This document shows, piece after piece, positions 51,996 through 60,903 of a stretch of 64,000 nucleotides of DNA; within the stretch, counting starts at the first letter, position 1; each line of letters opens with the position of its first letter. The DNA is taken from positions 496,001-560,000 of the forward strand of contig JAFDXL010000005.1 in assembly GCA_018267955.1 (NCBI GenBank), read 5' to 3'. The position numbers and the translations under genes were made by a program. This stretch comes from Bacteroidota bacterium. GTDB taxonomy: Bacteria; Bacteroidota; Bacteroidia; Chitinophagales; Chitinophagaceae. The notes under the pieces are model-generated. The model saw only the letters and a list, made by a program, of their open reading frames with translations. It had not been told where the DNA came from and searched no databases.

Positions 51996-53530
51996 TTATT
52001 GTTTCAACACTTTATAACTGCTTCGCTTACCATCTGCATCCGTTAGCTGGAGTATGTAATTGCCTGGTGGCAGATCATTTGTCGGGATGGTTTCCTTAGC
52101 ACTTCTCGCTATACCGTTATACACCTGCCTGCCGTAAACATCATACAACAGCATACGGGTACGTTCCTGTACACCTTCTACCATTAGCTCATCATATACC
52201 GGGTTGGGGTAAATGCGCACGAAAACGTTTTTGGGTGCTTGTGCAGGATCAATTGCGGTAAGGGCGCAGCCCGGTAGTTCACAGCCATTGCTATCAACCT
52301 TTAGCAACCATACATCCCCCGAATGCCAGGATGGTTGTTTGAAATTGATCTCCATACCTGTAAATACAATACTTTTATCAGCTAATTCGTAAGCGTCTGT
52401 AAAATATTGCCAACCTGCCGTATCGTAGGCATAGCTATTATCCCACACTATGTTTCCTGCATTATCCAGTTTCACCGCCCAGCCTCTTGTATTACTTCCA
52501 TTCCTCACTTTTGAGCAACAAAAAGCCAGGTATCCATTATCTTTCAATTGCCGCACCATCCATATATATTTATGGCCGGGGCTATCACTAAATACTTTCA
52601 TCCAGGTTATCCTGAAATTATCATCCAGGTGCGCTACGTAATCAGGAAAATTGATCACATCATCTATATAGGTTGAATCTGGGATCTGCTCTAGCTGTCC
52701 ATAATGGAAGAAACCTCCATTGCGGTCTTTGAAAATATTACCTCCGCCTCTTGTACCTCTGCCAGCAAAACCCTGCATATAAATGGTATCCTTCAGGATA
52801 TTACCATCAAGATCCACCTTCATAAAACGTGGATGATAGTAATAGATAGGATCATTCTTTTTGATAACCTTTATTTCGTCTACTGTGCTACCTACCAATA
52901 TGGTACTGTTATCTATTAGATCTACGCTTGTAATAGTCTCCTGGTAACCCAGGTAGCTATAGGTTTTTATCCATAATTGATTACCGACGCTATCTGTTCT
53001 TATCAACTGACCTATTCTAAAATTGTTCGCTTTATGGGTTGAAAAACCCGCTAGTAAGTATCCTTTATCAGATAGTTGTACTACATCAGCAACTTCTTGC
53101 TGATAATTTGCCGTATCCAGATTGTAAATATGATAGGATAGCATATTCCCGTTTTATTCAATATCGCGTATCCTGCACTGACAGATTCCAGGTTCGCTGA
53201 TGCCCAATGAACAGAAAAAGGTATTAGAAAGTTGCTATCTGGCAATTTTTTTACAGCTCCTACTCTGCCCACATTACACCAAGCATTTTGAATACCTGCC
53301 GAACCCGTTAGTTGGATATGATCGCCTGCTGATGAAGCCTTAATTGTGAAAATAATTTGGTCGTGGCTTTGGGCTGTGCCGAACACAGTGATCTTACCTG
53401 AATCTGCGAATAAACTAGAGCCTCAATCGCTGGTGGAGTCAATATCATAAAAAGTATTGAAGTTTTGGGCAATACATGTTGATGCCGTTAACAGGAATAA
53501 TAGTGATAGTGTATAGTGTTTTAAGTTCAT
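51996..53530 (-). pseudogene. Secreted T9SS-sorted protein gene broken by a stop codon and a frameshift
   Basis: From the ATG at 53530 the frame encodes a good signal peptide (MNLKHYTLSLLFLL...CIAQ), then meets TGA at 53425-53423 (codon 36, context STSD-stop-GSSLFADSG). The same frame continues to about 53150, where one missing base near AAAACGGG shifts it to a second frame that runs from 53144 to 51996. The product would otherwise be about 511 residues with repeated D.GYLLAGF/D..GN..W-type segments (propeller-like) and a C-terminal T9SS type A sorting domain (VFVRIYPNPVYDELMVEG ... YKVLKQ). The total is consistent with exactly one lost base. A Trp codon changed to TGA is plausible. It could be a recent pseudogene or an assembly error. 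Confidence 0.85.
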
Positions 53531-53594
53531 AGTAAATAATTAACTATTTACTTAGTGAAATTATTGTGTCATACACTTTAAGCCAAATCTTACC

Positions 53595-53637
53595 AATAAA
53601 TGTAAAGGGCACCTGATCGGTGCCCTTTACATTTATT
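53595..53637 (-). terminator. Long perfect inverted repeat, terminator after OmpA-family gene
   Basis: A 19-bp perfect stem (53595-53613 / 53619-53637) centred on GGGCACC ... GGTGCCC with a 5-base loop lies 19 bases past the OmpA gene stop on the minus strand. Confidence 0.88.
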
Positions 53638-53655
53638 AACTAGAAAGAGTAATTA

Positions 53656-55950
53656 CTAATCCTTCAGCTTCAGATCCATTGCAACACGGCGGTTTTGAGC
53701 ACGGCCTTTAGCGGTCTTGTTGCTTGCCACTGGCTTAGTATCTCCATAGCCATTGGTTACCAGCCTGTCTTCTGCTATACCTTTTGATACAAAGTAGTTC
53801 TTCACAGATTGTGCACGGTCTTTAGACAGTTGCATGTTCTTTTCAGGTTTACCTACATTGTCTGTATGGCCATCAATGGTCATCATATAATCAGGATAAT
53901 CGTTCAGTATCTTCACGATCTCGTTCAGCAGTTTGTAAGATGTTTTCTTAATAGTAGCCTTACCTGTTTCGAACTGAATAGCTGTTGCTGCAAATGCAAG
54001 GCGTTTTTTCACCTCTACACTTACTTCAGGACATCCCTGGTTAGCAACAGTACCCGGTACAGTTGGGCATTTATCTGTATTGTCAGGTACGCCATCATTA
54101 TCTGTATCAGGGCAGCCGTGGTTAGCTATCGGGCCTGCAGCATTCGGACAAGCGTCTTCGTTATCAGCTAAGCCATCACCATCTGTATCAGGGCAGCCTT
54201 TGTATTGAGCCTGGCCAGGTACATCAGGACAAGCATCATCTATATCAGCAACACCATCATTATCCCGATCTGGGCAACCTTGCAATGAAACAAGGCCTGC
54301 TTCCTGCGGGCAACGATCTTCTGCATCCGCTACGCTATCCAGGTCAGCATCCGGGCAACCCATTGCTGTTTTAGAACCTGCCACTTCAGGGCATTTATCG
54401 TCCTTATCCAGTATACCATCGCCATCTTTATCAGGGTTAGGACAGCCACGCAGTTCCCATACACCTTTCACACCCTTACATTTATCTTTCCTGTTAGATA
54501 CCAGGTCGCCATCGCTATCTTTTGGTTTCTTTTTGTTGAATGGTACATAAGCACCCATATAGAAGTTAACACCATTAGCCTTGTTGCTCAGCACACCTGC
54601 TATATCATCGCTGCCTATAAAGAAGCCCGCAACACGGATACCGATACCGGCTTTGATACTGCTGGTAAGCATGCTATAAGTGATAGGCAGGCCTACACTA
54701 ACAGCACGTATATCGAAACGCGGTGTAACCGTTACCTGGCTATAGATGCTGTTGCCTACTTTAGTACGGTCAACTACATTGCCCATATAAGTGGCATTCA
54801 CGTAGAAATTCCTCCACGCATGGTAGTCCAATCCTAAGATCAAAGCTGTTGGTAATGCTACTTTTGTAGATTGCCCGGTGCTGGAGTCGGCCTTAATACC
54901 CTGCTGTGCCAGGTAACCTCTGAAATCGTCGTAGTTATTGATCTTATCAGCCACGTCATTACCTACTATCTTACCGGTACCATTGATGTTTATCTGCTTG
55001 TTGCCATTGGTATATTTAATGGCGCCTATGTCTGTAACTGCAGCAGAGAAGCGGAGCAGGTATTGGTTTTTGCTACGGTCTACGATGCCTGTTTTACCAT
55101 CCATATCATAGGTATAGCTTTTATAGTGCGGGCGGAATTCATACACAACACCGAGGTCGCCGCCGATGCCTTTGCCTGAATTGCCAAACAGGTTATCGGT
55201 GATTACGTTATTACCACCGCCATTGAAGAAATTAGCACCACCATACCTGTAATGCACATCTGTGCTTTGCAGGTTCAGTATAGCACCGTTTTGCTGGTCG
55301 TAGGTATATTGTGCATCCAGATTGTTGCTTACCACACTAATGTAGCCAGCGCCCATCATATAACGGGCAGTAAACCCGCCTTTGACCTGGTGCTGTTTGT
55401 TTTCCCAGATCACAGCAGCATAGCTGAGGCCTATTTCAGACCATAACTGTGCTGTCCAGTTAAATTTTGCAGCTTTGAGCGAACCATTGTTTACATTGAA
55501 CGTAGAATCAACTATAGTACGAAAGAGTTGCTGGTTCAGATTGTCGAACTGGTTCATCAGGCGCACACGGGTCGTGAGCGCTATAGAGTGCTTGGATCCG
55601 ATGCTGACCATAAAGCCCGGGCCACGAACCTCTGCAGCCGGCATCATAATGCTGAATTTATCCTTGGTATTGTATTGAAATCCGCTGGTGATGTCTTTAA
55701 TATCTTTGCCATCGCGGACTTTGCTGAATACATCGAGCGGATCTATTTTAGCAAGGTTGTTATCTACCCCAACATTTACAGAAAACAGATCTATCGTGAA
55801 TTTGTGGCGGGAGTCAGCAATATTGGCAGGGTTTAAATAAAGGCTGTTCGTTCCGCTCCAATTGCTGGTGGCTATACCCAGGTATCTTTGGGCGCTGGCC
55901 ATAACGGGTAGCATGGCTGCTAACCCTAACGTAAGAGTAAATTTTCTCAT
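53656..55950 (-). CDS. OmpA-family outer membrane protein with thrombospondin type 3 repeats
   Basis: 764 residues. Signal peptide (MRKFTLTLGLAAMLPVMASAQ) and an N-terminal outer membrane domain (about 22-480, DUF5723-like, ARYLGIATSNWSGTNSLYLNPANIAD at its start). Five to six calcium-binding TSP3 repeats follow (about 490-655: D.DGDGI.D..D.CP...G ... GCPD). The C-terminal OmpA peptidoglycan-binding domain (about 660-764) has QFETGKATIK, IDGHTDN and RLVTNGYGDTKPVASN. It anchors the outer membrane to the cell wall. A TATTTTTG box lies upstream on the minus strand (56071-56078), giving a leader of about 120 bases. Confidence 0.93.
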   Translation of the reverse strand: MRKFTLTLGLAAMLPVMASAQRYLGIATSNWSGTNSLYLNPANIADSRHKFTIDLFSVNVGVDNNLAKIDPLDVFSKVRDGKDIKDITSGFQYNTKDKFSIMMPAAEVRGPGFMVSIGSKHSIALTTRVRLMNQFDNLNQQLFRTIVDSTFNVNNGSLKAAKFNWTAQLWSEIGLSYAAVIWENKQHQVKGGFTARYMMGAGYISVVSNNLDAQYTYDQQNGAILNLQSTDVHYRYGGANFFNGGGNNVITDNLFGNSGKGIGGDLGVVYEFRPHYKSYTYDMDGKTGIVDRSKNQYLLRFSAAVTDIGAIKYTNGNKQININGTGKIVGNDVADKINNYDDFRGYLAQQGIKADSSTGQSTKVALPTALILGLDYHAWRNFYVNATYMGNVVDRTKVGNSIYSQVTVTPRFDIRAVSVGLPITYSMLTSSIKAGIGIRVAGFFIGSDDIAGVLSNKANGVNFYMGAYVPFNKKKPKDSDGDLVSNRKDKCKGVKGVWELRGCPNPDKDGDGILDKDDKCPEVAGSKTAMGCPDADLDSVADAEDRCPQEAGLVSLQGCPDRDNDGVADIDDACPDVPGQAQYKGCPDTDGDGLADNEDACPNAAGPIANHGCPDTDNDGVPDNTDKCPTVPGTVANQGCPEVSVEVKKRLAFAATAIQFETGKATIKKTSYKLLNEIVKILNDYPDYMMTIDGHTDNVGKPEKNMQLSKDRAQSVKNYFVSKGIAEDRLVTNGYGDTKPVASNKTAKGRAQNRRVAMDLKLKD

Positions 55951-56166
55951 ATTGTGGTATTTGGTTACACAGAAATTATTATGAATCCCTTAACATATTT
56001 CGTGCCAACATCTGCACAATAACTTAAAAATCACTGTTGCACAAAGTGTCTTTATTTAAATGCAAAAAAACAAAAATATTTCTAGAAATATAGTAATTAC
56101 AGTCATTTAATAATCGCAAAAAAAGTATATGGCTTGGTATAATTAACATGGTTTGGCTAATAAAAG

Positions 56167-56200
56167 AACAAGGTACCACGGTTGTCCGCGGTACCTTGTT
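56167..56200 (-). terminator. Terminator after rpiB
   Basis: AACAAGGTACC (56167-56177) pairs with GGTACCTTGTT (56190-56200), with three more GC pairs inside after one mismatch. On the minus strand it is followed by CTTTTATT. Confidence 0.85.
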
Positions 56201-56222
56201 ACCAGGAATAATCCATTGGCTG

Positions 56223-56681
56223 TTATTGTACAGCTATCTTATTTACCCTGCGCTCGTGCCTGCCGCCTTCGAATGCGGTAGAAAGAAACAGGTCAACCAT
56301 TTTTTCTGCCAACTCCAGCGAAACGAAACGTGCGGGTATGCATATCATATTAGCGTTGTTGTGCAGCCTTGCCAGCTCGGTCACTTCCTCGTTCCAGCAC
56401 AGCGCGGCACGTACATTTTGATGCTTGTTTGCCGTCATACACACGCCATTGGCGCTGCCACACAAAAGCACACCTACAGAGGCTTTGCCATCTGCCACCA
56501 TACTTGCTGCAGCATGTGCATAATCAGGATAGTCTGTGCTTTCAGTACTAAAGGTACCTTTATCATCCACTACCCAGCCATCTTCGCTTAATATCCTCTT
56601 GATCGCTTCCTTGTATTCATAGCCGGCATGATCGCAACCAATGGCCAGCGGCAATTTCTTATCAAAAACTGTTTGTTGCAT
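56223..56681 (-). CDS. rpiB: Ribose-5-phosphate isomerase B
   Basis: 152 residues with the RpiB/LacAB fold: LAIGCDHAGYEYKEAIK at the N-terminus, active-site Cys in LLCGSANGVCMTANK, and the C-terminal NMICIPARFV and EGGRHERRVNKIA with the phosphate-binding Arg/His. It interconverts ribose 5-phosphate and ribulose 5-phosphate in the pentose phosphate pathway. The stop of tatC is 4 bases before this ATG, so rpiB is the second gene of a tatC-rpiB operon. Confidence 0.95.
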   Translation of the reverse strand: MQQTVFDKKLPLAIGCDHAGYEYKEAIKRILSEDGWVVDDKGTFSTESTDYPDYAHAAASMVADGKASVGVLLCGSANGVCMTANKHQNVRAALCWNEEVTELARLHNNANMICIPARFVSLELAEKMVDLFLSTAFEGGRHERRVNKIAVQ

Positions 56682-56685
56682 ATCT

Positions 56686-57543
56686 CTAGTAGTTATTATT
56701 TATTTTCTCCAGTTTGGCACGTTTCTTCATTACACGGTCGCTAATGGCAATACCTGTTTCGTATAATATAAGCAAAGGTATGGCAACCAGCCAGATGCTG
56801 AACCAATCGGGCGGGGTGATCACTGCAGCCAAAACAAATATGATCAATATTGCATAGCGGCGTTTATCTCGCATAAATGCCGGGGTAAGTATGCCTACAC
56901 GTGACAGAAAATATACCAGCACCGGCAATTCGAACACCACGCCAAGGCCCAATATCAGGTCACTCATGGTATCATAATAATTCTCCATGGTAATGATATT
57001 CTTGAACAACGGGCTCAACTGGTAGTTTGCAAAGAAGTTGATAGTAAACGGTGCAATGAGGTAATAAGCAAAGAGCACCCCTGTAAAAAACAACAGGGAA
57101 GTCCAGAATACGATGCCGCGTGCATATTTTATTTCATTCTCCTTCAGGGCAGGTTTAATGAAACGCCAGAATTCCCAGAATATGTATGGAAATGCTACAA
57201 TGAACCCAACCATAAAGGAGGTAGAGAAACTCATCATAAACTGTCCGGCCAGCTCATTATTCTGAAACTGTATATTAATGTCCTGCAGGCAAAGGCCGGT
57301 AAGGCCAAATTTGGTAGCAAATTGGCATAATAGCCTGTAGGAAATAAAATCAGGATGGGCAGGACCCATTACAATATGATCGAATATCCACTCGATACGA
57401 AAAAACGCGGCAATAGATAAAACAATGATCACGATCATAGACCGTATGATATGCCATCTTAGCTCTTCTATATGGTCTACAAAAGACATCTCTGCTTTGT
57501 AGTCCTTTTGCCTGTTCTTCAAAAATCTGTCGACGATGCTCAC
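56686..57543 (-). CDS. tatC: Sec-independent protein translocase subunit TatC
   Basis: 285 residues with six membrane helices. The N-terminal MSFVDHIEELRWHIIRS carries the conserved Glu that binds the twin-arginine signal peptide, and FPYIFWEFWRFIKPALKENE in the middle is the typical cytoplasmic loop. It binds and inserts folded Tat substrates in the inner membrane. The start is GTG. TatA is not encoded in this window. The promoter is at 57567-57597 and rpiB follows 4 bases later. Confidence 0.97.
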   Translation of the reverse strand: MSIVDRFLKNRQKDYKAEMSFVDHIEELRWHIIRSMIVIIVLSIAAFFRIEWIFDHIVMGPAHPDFISYRLLCQFATKFGLTGLCLQDINIQFQNNELAGQFMMSFSTSFMVGFIVAFPYIFWEFWRFIKPALKENEIKYARGIVFWTSLLFFTGVLFAYYLIAPFTINFFANYQLSPLFKNIITMENYYDTMSDLILGLGVVFELPVLVYFLSRVGILTPAFMRDKRRYAILIIFVLAAVITPPDWFSIWLVAIPLLILYETGIAISDRVMKKRAKLEKINNNY

Positions 57544-57566
57544 TGAGCTGGGTATAAATTAGGATG

Positions 57567-57597
57567 CAAAGTTATTAACATAGCGTAAGCAGCCAAA
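57567..57597 (-). promoter_or_regulatory. Promoter for tatC-rpiB
   Basis: On the minus strand: TTTG (57597-57594), a 19-base spacer and TAACTTTG (57574-57567). The tatC GTG start is 24 bases downstream. Confidence 0.68.
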
Positions 57598-57633
57598 ATA
57601 GTTTTACCGGTATATATAATATATATAAAAGAA

Positions 57634-57654
57634 ATCCCGCAGAATATGCGGGAT
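57634..57654 (-). terminator. Terminator after anti-sigma/protease gene
   Basis: An 8-bp stem ATCCCGCA / TGCGGGAT with a 5-base loop. The minus strand continues with TTTCTTTTAT, making a rho-independent terminator. Confidence 0.9.
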
Positions 57655-57681
57655 GTACCATTGACTATAACAGTATAACAA

Positions 57682-58752
57682 TTATCTCTTATATACCTTG
57701 ATAGAACAGGTATAGGATTCCATTTTTTCGATCTGCTGTTCTAAAGTAAGGTGAGACATCTTATTTGCTTTAGGCAAGCGGATCGCTTCTTCTTTCGGCA
57801 GATTCCGAACCACCTGGAGTACTGATCTTGCATTTACGGCATAGGTTGTACCCTCGCTTCCTGACTCTTTACCGGTAATCATCGCCAATACCGTACCATT
57901 GGCATCCATAATTGGGGCACCGCTCTGGCCGGGGTATGCTGGTACTTCCAGCTGATATTGCGATGAGTCTCCGTTGTACCCGTTCTTAGAGCTTACATAA
58001 CCTTCGTTATATACTATATTATCCTGCGGAAAACCAAGTGTATAGATCCTGGTTCCCAATTTTCGCCTGTTGGTGGCGAATGTATAGGGCACTTCTGTCT
58101 TCCCGAAGCGGAAATTCTTATCCTCCACCTTTAATATAGCAACGTCTGAAGCCTGGTCAAAGCCAACAGGTATCGCCTTCAGGTAGCGGCCTTCTTTATT
58201 TTGAATATAAACTGAATCTGCACCGTCAATAACGTGGTAGTTGGTTACCAGGTATCCGTCGTTGGTCAACGCAAAACCTGTACCTGTGTAACGGGCCTCT
58301 TCAGCAGGTTTGTTCTGCTGTTCCTTCAGGTTGTAGATCAGCTGATTCTGTGAGCGTTTATATTTTTCCAGGTCGCGGCGCAGCAGGCTGTATTCAGATG
58401 CGATGCGTTTGTTGTTATGCTGTATTACCCAGTATGTAGTAAGAGAGGTAAACAATGCCATAGCTGCAGCAATCCCCGCAGTACGCAGGTAATATGTTTT
58501 TAATGAGATGGTACGGCTCGGCTTTACCTGCACTTTGGTACGGCTGTTCTGAATGTCGGCCAGCATAGATTTAAATCGCATTTGCTTGCCGGCACCTTCC
58601 AGCGAACGCAGCATATTTACATGCTCGTTAAATTCTGCCGCAAACTGCGGATCTACAGCAAGCCTGTCTTTCAGCTCATTCAGCTTTGATGCCGCAAGCG
58701 TACCTGCCACATAAGCTTCTGCTAAAATCCAAATATCGTTTCCGGTCAACAT
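57682..58752 (-). CDS. Membrane protein with anti-sigma-like N-terminus and periplasmic trypsin-like protease
   Basis: 356 residues. Residues 1-75 form a short helical domain (AEAYVAGTLAASKLNELKDRL, DPQFAAEFNEHV) that resembles the zinc-finger-less anti-sigma/FecR-type N-termini of Bacteroidota. A membrane segment follows (about 91-110), then a coiled coil (about 115-145), then a trypsin-like domain (about 152-335) with His173 (VTNYHVIDGA), Asp203 (SDVAILKV) and Ser277 in GQSGAP. With N-in/C-out topology the protease is periplasmic. The sigma factor gene is 13 bases upstream. The combination suggests an envelope stress sensor whose protease and sigma-binding parts share one chain; that link is an inference. 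Confidence 0.8.
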   Translation of the reverse strand: MLTGNDIWILAEAYVAGTLAASKLNELKDRLAVDPQFAAEFNEHVNMLRSLEGAGKQMRFKSMLADIQNSRTKVQVKPSRTISLKTYYLRTAGIAAAMALFTSLTTYWVIQHNNKRIASEYSLLRRDLEKYKRSQNQLIYNLKEQQNKPAEEARYTGTGFALTNDGYLVTNYHVIDGADSVYIQNKEGRYLKAIPVGFDQASDVAILKVEDKNFRFGKTEVPYTFATNRRKLGTRIYTLGFPQDNIVYNEGYVSSKNGYNGDSSQYQLEVPAYPGQSGAPIMDANGTVLAMITGKESGSEGTTYAVNARSVLQVVRNLPKEEAIRLPKANKMSHLTLEQQIEKMESYTCSIKVYKR

Positions 58753-58765
58753 ATAGTTACATTCA

Positions 58766-59335
58766 TTATTTTACCTGCACATTATGGAATATCTTCCTTA
58801 GCCGTGTCAGGCATTTATACTTTTGGGTCTTTGCGTTGTCAGGATTGGTATAACCAAATCCCTGAGCTATCTGCTGCATGCTTTTATCTTCATGATAAAA
58901 AGCTTTCAGCAAAGACCTGCAAGGTTCCCCTATTTGTTCCAGCGCTGCATTTAGCTGGGCATAATAGTTTTCGCGTTCCTGGTGTATTTTGATGTCATCT
59001 TCGTACGCCCATTCCAACTCACCGGCATTTTCGGGCAATGCGCCCGGCATTGTTTGCTTTTTGCTCAGTTTCTTGAACCAGATGTGTTTGCTGACGGCAA
59101 AAAGATAAGTACCTATTTTGCAGCTCAACCTGAATTGCTCGTCCTGCGATTTTTCATACAAGACCACCATCGATTCCTGGTACACATCGGCCGCGTCAGC
59201 TGCAGAACCTCCATTATTAACTATCCATTTGGTGATAACATCATAATGTTGATTATATATCTGTTCTGTAGCCTCTCTTCTGCCCTGCGACAGCTCTGAT
59301 AGCAAAAATTGCTCCGTGATTACTGAACCTTGCAC
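58766..59335 (-). CDS. Sigma-70 family (ECF-type) RNA polymerase sigma factor
   Basis: 189 residues with region 2 (about 20-95: EQIYNQHYDVITKWIVNNGGS, ADVYQESMVVLYEKS, IGTYLFAVSKHIWFKKLSKK) and region 4 (about 130-185: LLKAFYHEDKSMQQIAQGFGYTNPDNAKTQKYKCLTRLRKIF). It lacks regions 1 and 3, as ECF factors do. Its gene precedes the anti-sigma/protease gene by 13 bases and probably shares its transcript. No exact TAnnTTTG box was found upstream, so it may be driven by its own product. Confidence 0.9.
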   Translation of the reverse strand: MQGSVITEQFLLSELSQGRREATEQIYNQHYDVITKWIVNNGGSAADAADVYQESMVVLYEKSQDEQFRLSCKIGTYLFAVSKHIWFKKLSKKQTMPGALPENAGELEWAYEDDIKIHQERENYYAQLNAALEQIGEPCRSLLKAFYHEDKSMQQIAQGFGYTNPDNAKTQKYKCLTRLRKIFHNVQVK

Positions 59336-59576
59336 TTATTAATGCCGATTTTTAAAAAAAGTAACCCTCAAAAATTGATAAAATTTGACGGTTTTTGTGA
59401 ATGACCTCTATAATACAGTAAAGATAAGCAGAGTATTGAACGCTCAGGTAAAAAACTCTACTTAAGATTATTCTAATATAACACATTAAGAATAAATTTC
59501 TTTGAATTTTTTTTATGGATGCGGGTTACCTTTTTAAAAACTGGGTATAAATAGGAAACATCTAAAAACTTAAGTA

Positions 59577-59810
59577 ATGAAACTTGTAAAATTGAGCGTT
59601 TTCGCACTGACAATGGGTCTGTTTGTAGCATCTTGCGGTAACAAAACTGAAGAAACTACTACAACTACTGATTCTACTACAATGGAAGCTCCGGCTCCTG
59701 CTCCTGCTGAAGCTGCTCCTGCTGCTACTGATAGCGCTGCAATGGCTGCTCCTGCTGCTGACACTACAAAAGCAACAACTACTACCACTACTACAACTGA
59801 AAAGAAATAA
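59577..59810 (+). CDS. Mini-lipoprotein, Thr/Ala/Pro-rich (first of a tandem pair)
   Basis: 77 residues: lipoprotein signal MKLVKLSVFALTMGLFVASC with acylated Cys20, then GNKTEE and a tail of Thr, Ala, Pro, Ser and Glu ending in TTTTTTTTEKK. The mature part is disordered and probably spans the periplasmic space or the surface. It has a paralogue immediately downstream (20 bases between genes) with an almost identical first 26 residues. Function unknown. Confidence 0.75.
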   Translation: MKLVKLSVFALTMGLFVASCGNKTEETTTTTDSTTMEAPAPAPAEAAPAATDSAAMAAPAADTTKATTTTTTTTEKK

Positions 59811-59830
59811 TCAGTTATAAACTTTAAATT

Positions 59831-60031
59831 ATGAAATTAGTTAAATTGAGCGTTTTAGCTCTTACAATGGGCTTGTTCGTTGCTTCTTGCGGTAACAAAA
59901 CTGAAGAAGAAACAACAACCACTGATTCAACTACAATGGAAGCTCCTGCTGCTGCACCAGCTCCGGTTGATACAATGGCTGCTCCTGCTGCTGATACTAC
60001 AATGATGCACGCAGATACTACTAAGAAATAA
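59831..60031 (+). CDS. Mini-lipoprotein, Thr/Ala/Pro-rich (second of a tandem pair)
   Basis: 66 residues. The signal MKLVKLSVLALTMGLFVASC and the next residues (GNKTEE) differ from the upstream copy at one position, whereas the tail is shorter and ends in DTTMMHADTTKK. The pair arose by local duplication. It is followed by a strong bidirectional terminator. Confidence 0.75.
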   Translation: MKLVKLSVLALTMGLFVASCGNKTEEETTTTDSTTMEAPAAAPAPVDTMAAPAADTTMMHADTTKK

Positions 60032-60053
60032 TTTTTGATTTTTCTTGAGTATA

Positions 60054-60081
60054 AAAAAACCTCCCAAACGGGAGGTTTTTT
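60054..60081. terminator. Bidirectional rho-independent terminator
   Basis: A 12-bp perfect stem AAAAAACCTCCC / GGGAGGTTTTTT with an AAAC loop, between the mini-lipoprotein gene and the convergent FkbM gene. Confidence 0.95.
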
Positions 60082-60082
60082 G

Positions 60083-60799
60083 TTATATATGCCTGAATAT
60101 TATCTCATCAATACCACCAAACCCGTGTTTGATCCTTTTATATAACGAGAATTTGTTTTCCTTTAATAATTCTGTAATCGTTCCTTCCGCTACATTGTTC
60201 GCGTACATATCATCGTGATGTTGTTCCAGCTGAATAAAATTTATATCGCAGGATACTTTATCAAATAAGCCCTGGAGGCATTTATACTCATGCCCTTCCG
60301 TATCTATTTTTATCAGGTCTGCTTTCACAATTTTCTGTTCCTTCAAAAAATCACTCAGGCATATCACATCTACCTCATAAGAACTTTTTATCATCTGCTC
60401 CGGATCAATACCCAGTATTTTGGATTTTTGCTTCAGGTATTCAGATTCATAATTCAACTCTTCAAACGTAGAGGTAGTATCCATTACAGATTCATTAAAC
60501 ACCAGCTTACCCCTGGTATTACTTACTCCCAGGTTATATATATGAACATTAGGCTTCGAAGCGTACTTGCTCTTCAGTAATAAAAAAAGATTATGGTTTG
60601 GCTCAAACGCGTGTATAGTACTATTAGCATTGATCTTCAGGAAAAAATCAATTGTCTGGCCCCTGTTTGCACCTACATCAATTATTACCGGATCAATGCC
60701 TGCAAACTCCTTTTTGTAAAAGCTTCTTAGTTTAGGGTAAAAAATTATTGATTCATTGATATGAATCAATATGTCAATAAACTTAATCCTATTGTTCAT
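60083..60799 (-). CDS. FkbM-family methyltransferase
   Basis: 238 residues with a class I SAM-dependent methyltransferase fold: motif I VIDVGANRGQTIDFFLKI, acidic loop HAFEPNHNLFLLL, then DLIKIDTEGHEYKCLQGL and a late FIQLEQHHDDM. FkbM-type enzymes often O-methylate sugars in polysaccharides or natural products. Here it may modify an envelope glycan; several glycosyltransferase-like genes lie elsewhere in the window. It is convergent with the mini-lipoprotein genes. Confidence 0.88.
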   Translation of the reverse strand: MNNRIKFIDILIHINESIIFYPKLRSFYKKEFAGIDPVIIDVGANRGQTIDFFLKINANSTIHAFEPNHNLFLLLKSKYASKPNVHIYNLGVSNTRGKLVFNESVMDTTSTFEELNYESEYLKQKSKILGIDPEQMIKSSYEVDVICLSDFLKEQKIVKADLIKIDTEGHEYKCLQGLFDKVSCDINFIQLEQHHDDMYANNVAEGTITELLKENKFSLYKRIKHGFGGIDEIIFRHI

Positions 60800-60903
60800 T
60801 ACATGAATGTGCTAAAAACTTGGGAAAAATACGCCTAAATACCCAATGCACAAACAAGAACTACCTCACTAATATGTATTTTCATGCTCCAAGAAAATAG
60901 CAC

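Noticed and set aside
53081-53386. Separate short gene of 101 codons upstream of the T9SS gene
   Set aside because: It is in the same frame as the signal peptide at 53530 and is one piece of the broken gene, not an independent gene.
53423-53425. TGA read as tryptophan or selenocysteine
   Set aside because: All other genes use TGG for Trp and several end in TGA; no SECIS-like hairpin follows, and a second lesion (frameshift) is in the same gene.
55951-56166. Possible small RNA or gene in the gap between OmpA and rpiB
   Set aside because: Only a possible OmpA promoter box (56071-56078) and A-rich sequence are seen; no folded structure beyond the rpiB terminator.
56148-56591. 147-codon plus-strand frame opposite rpiB
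   Set aside because: It lies over a conserved gene, starts inside the terminator and has no family features.
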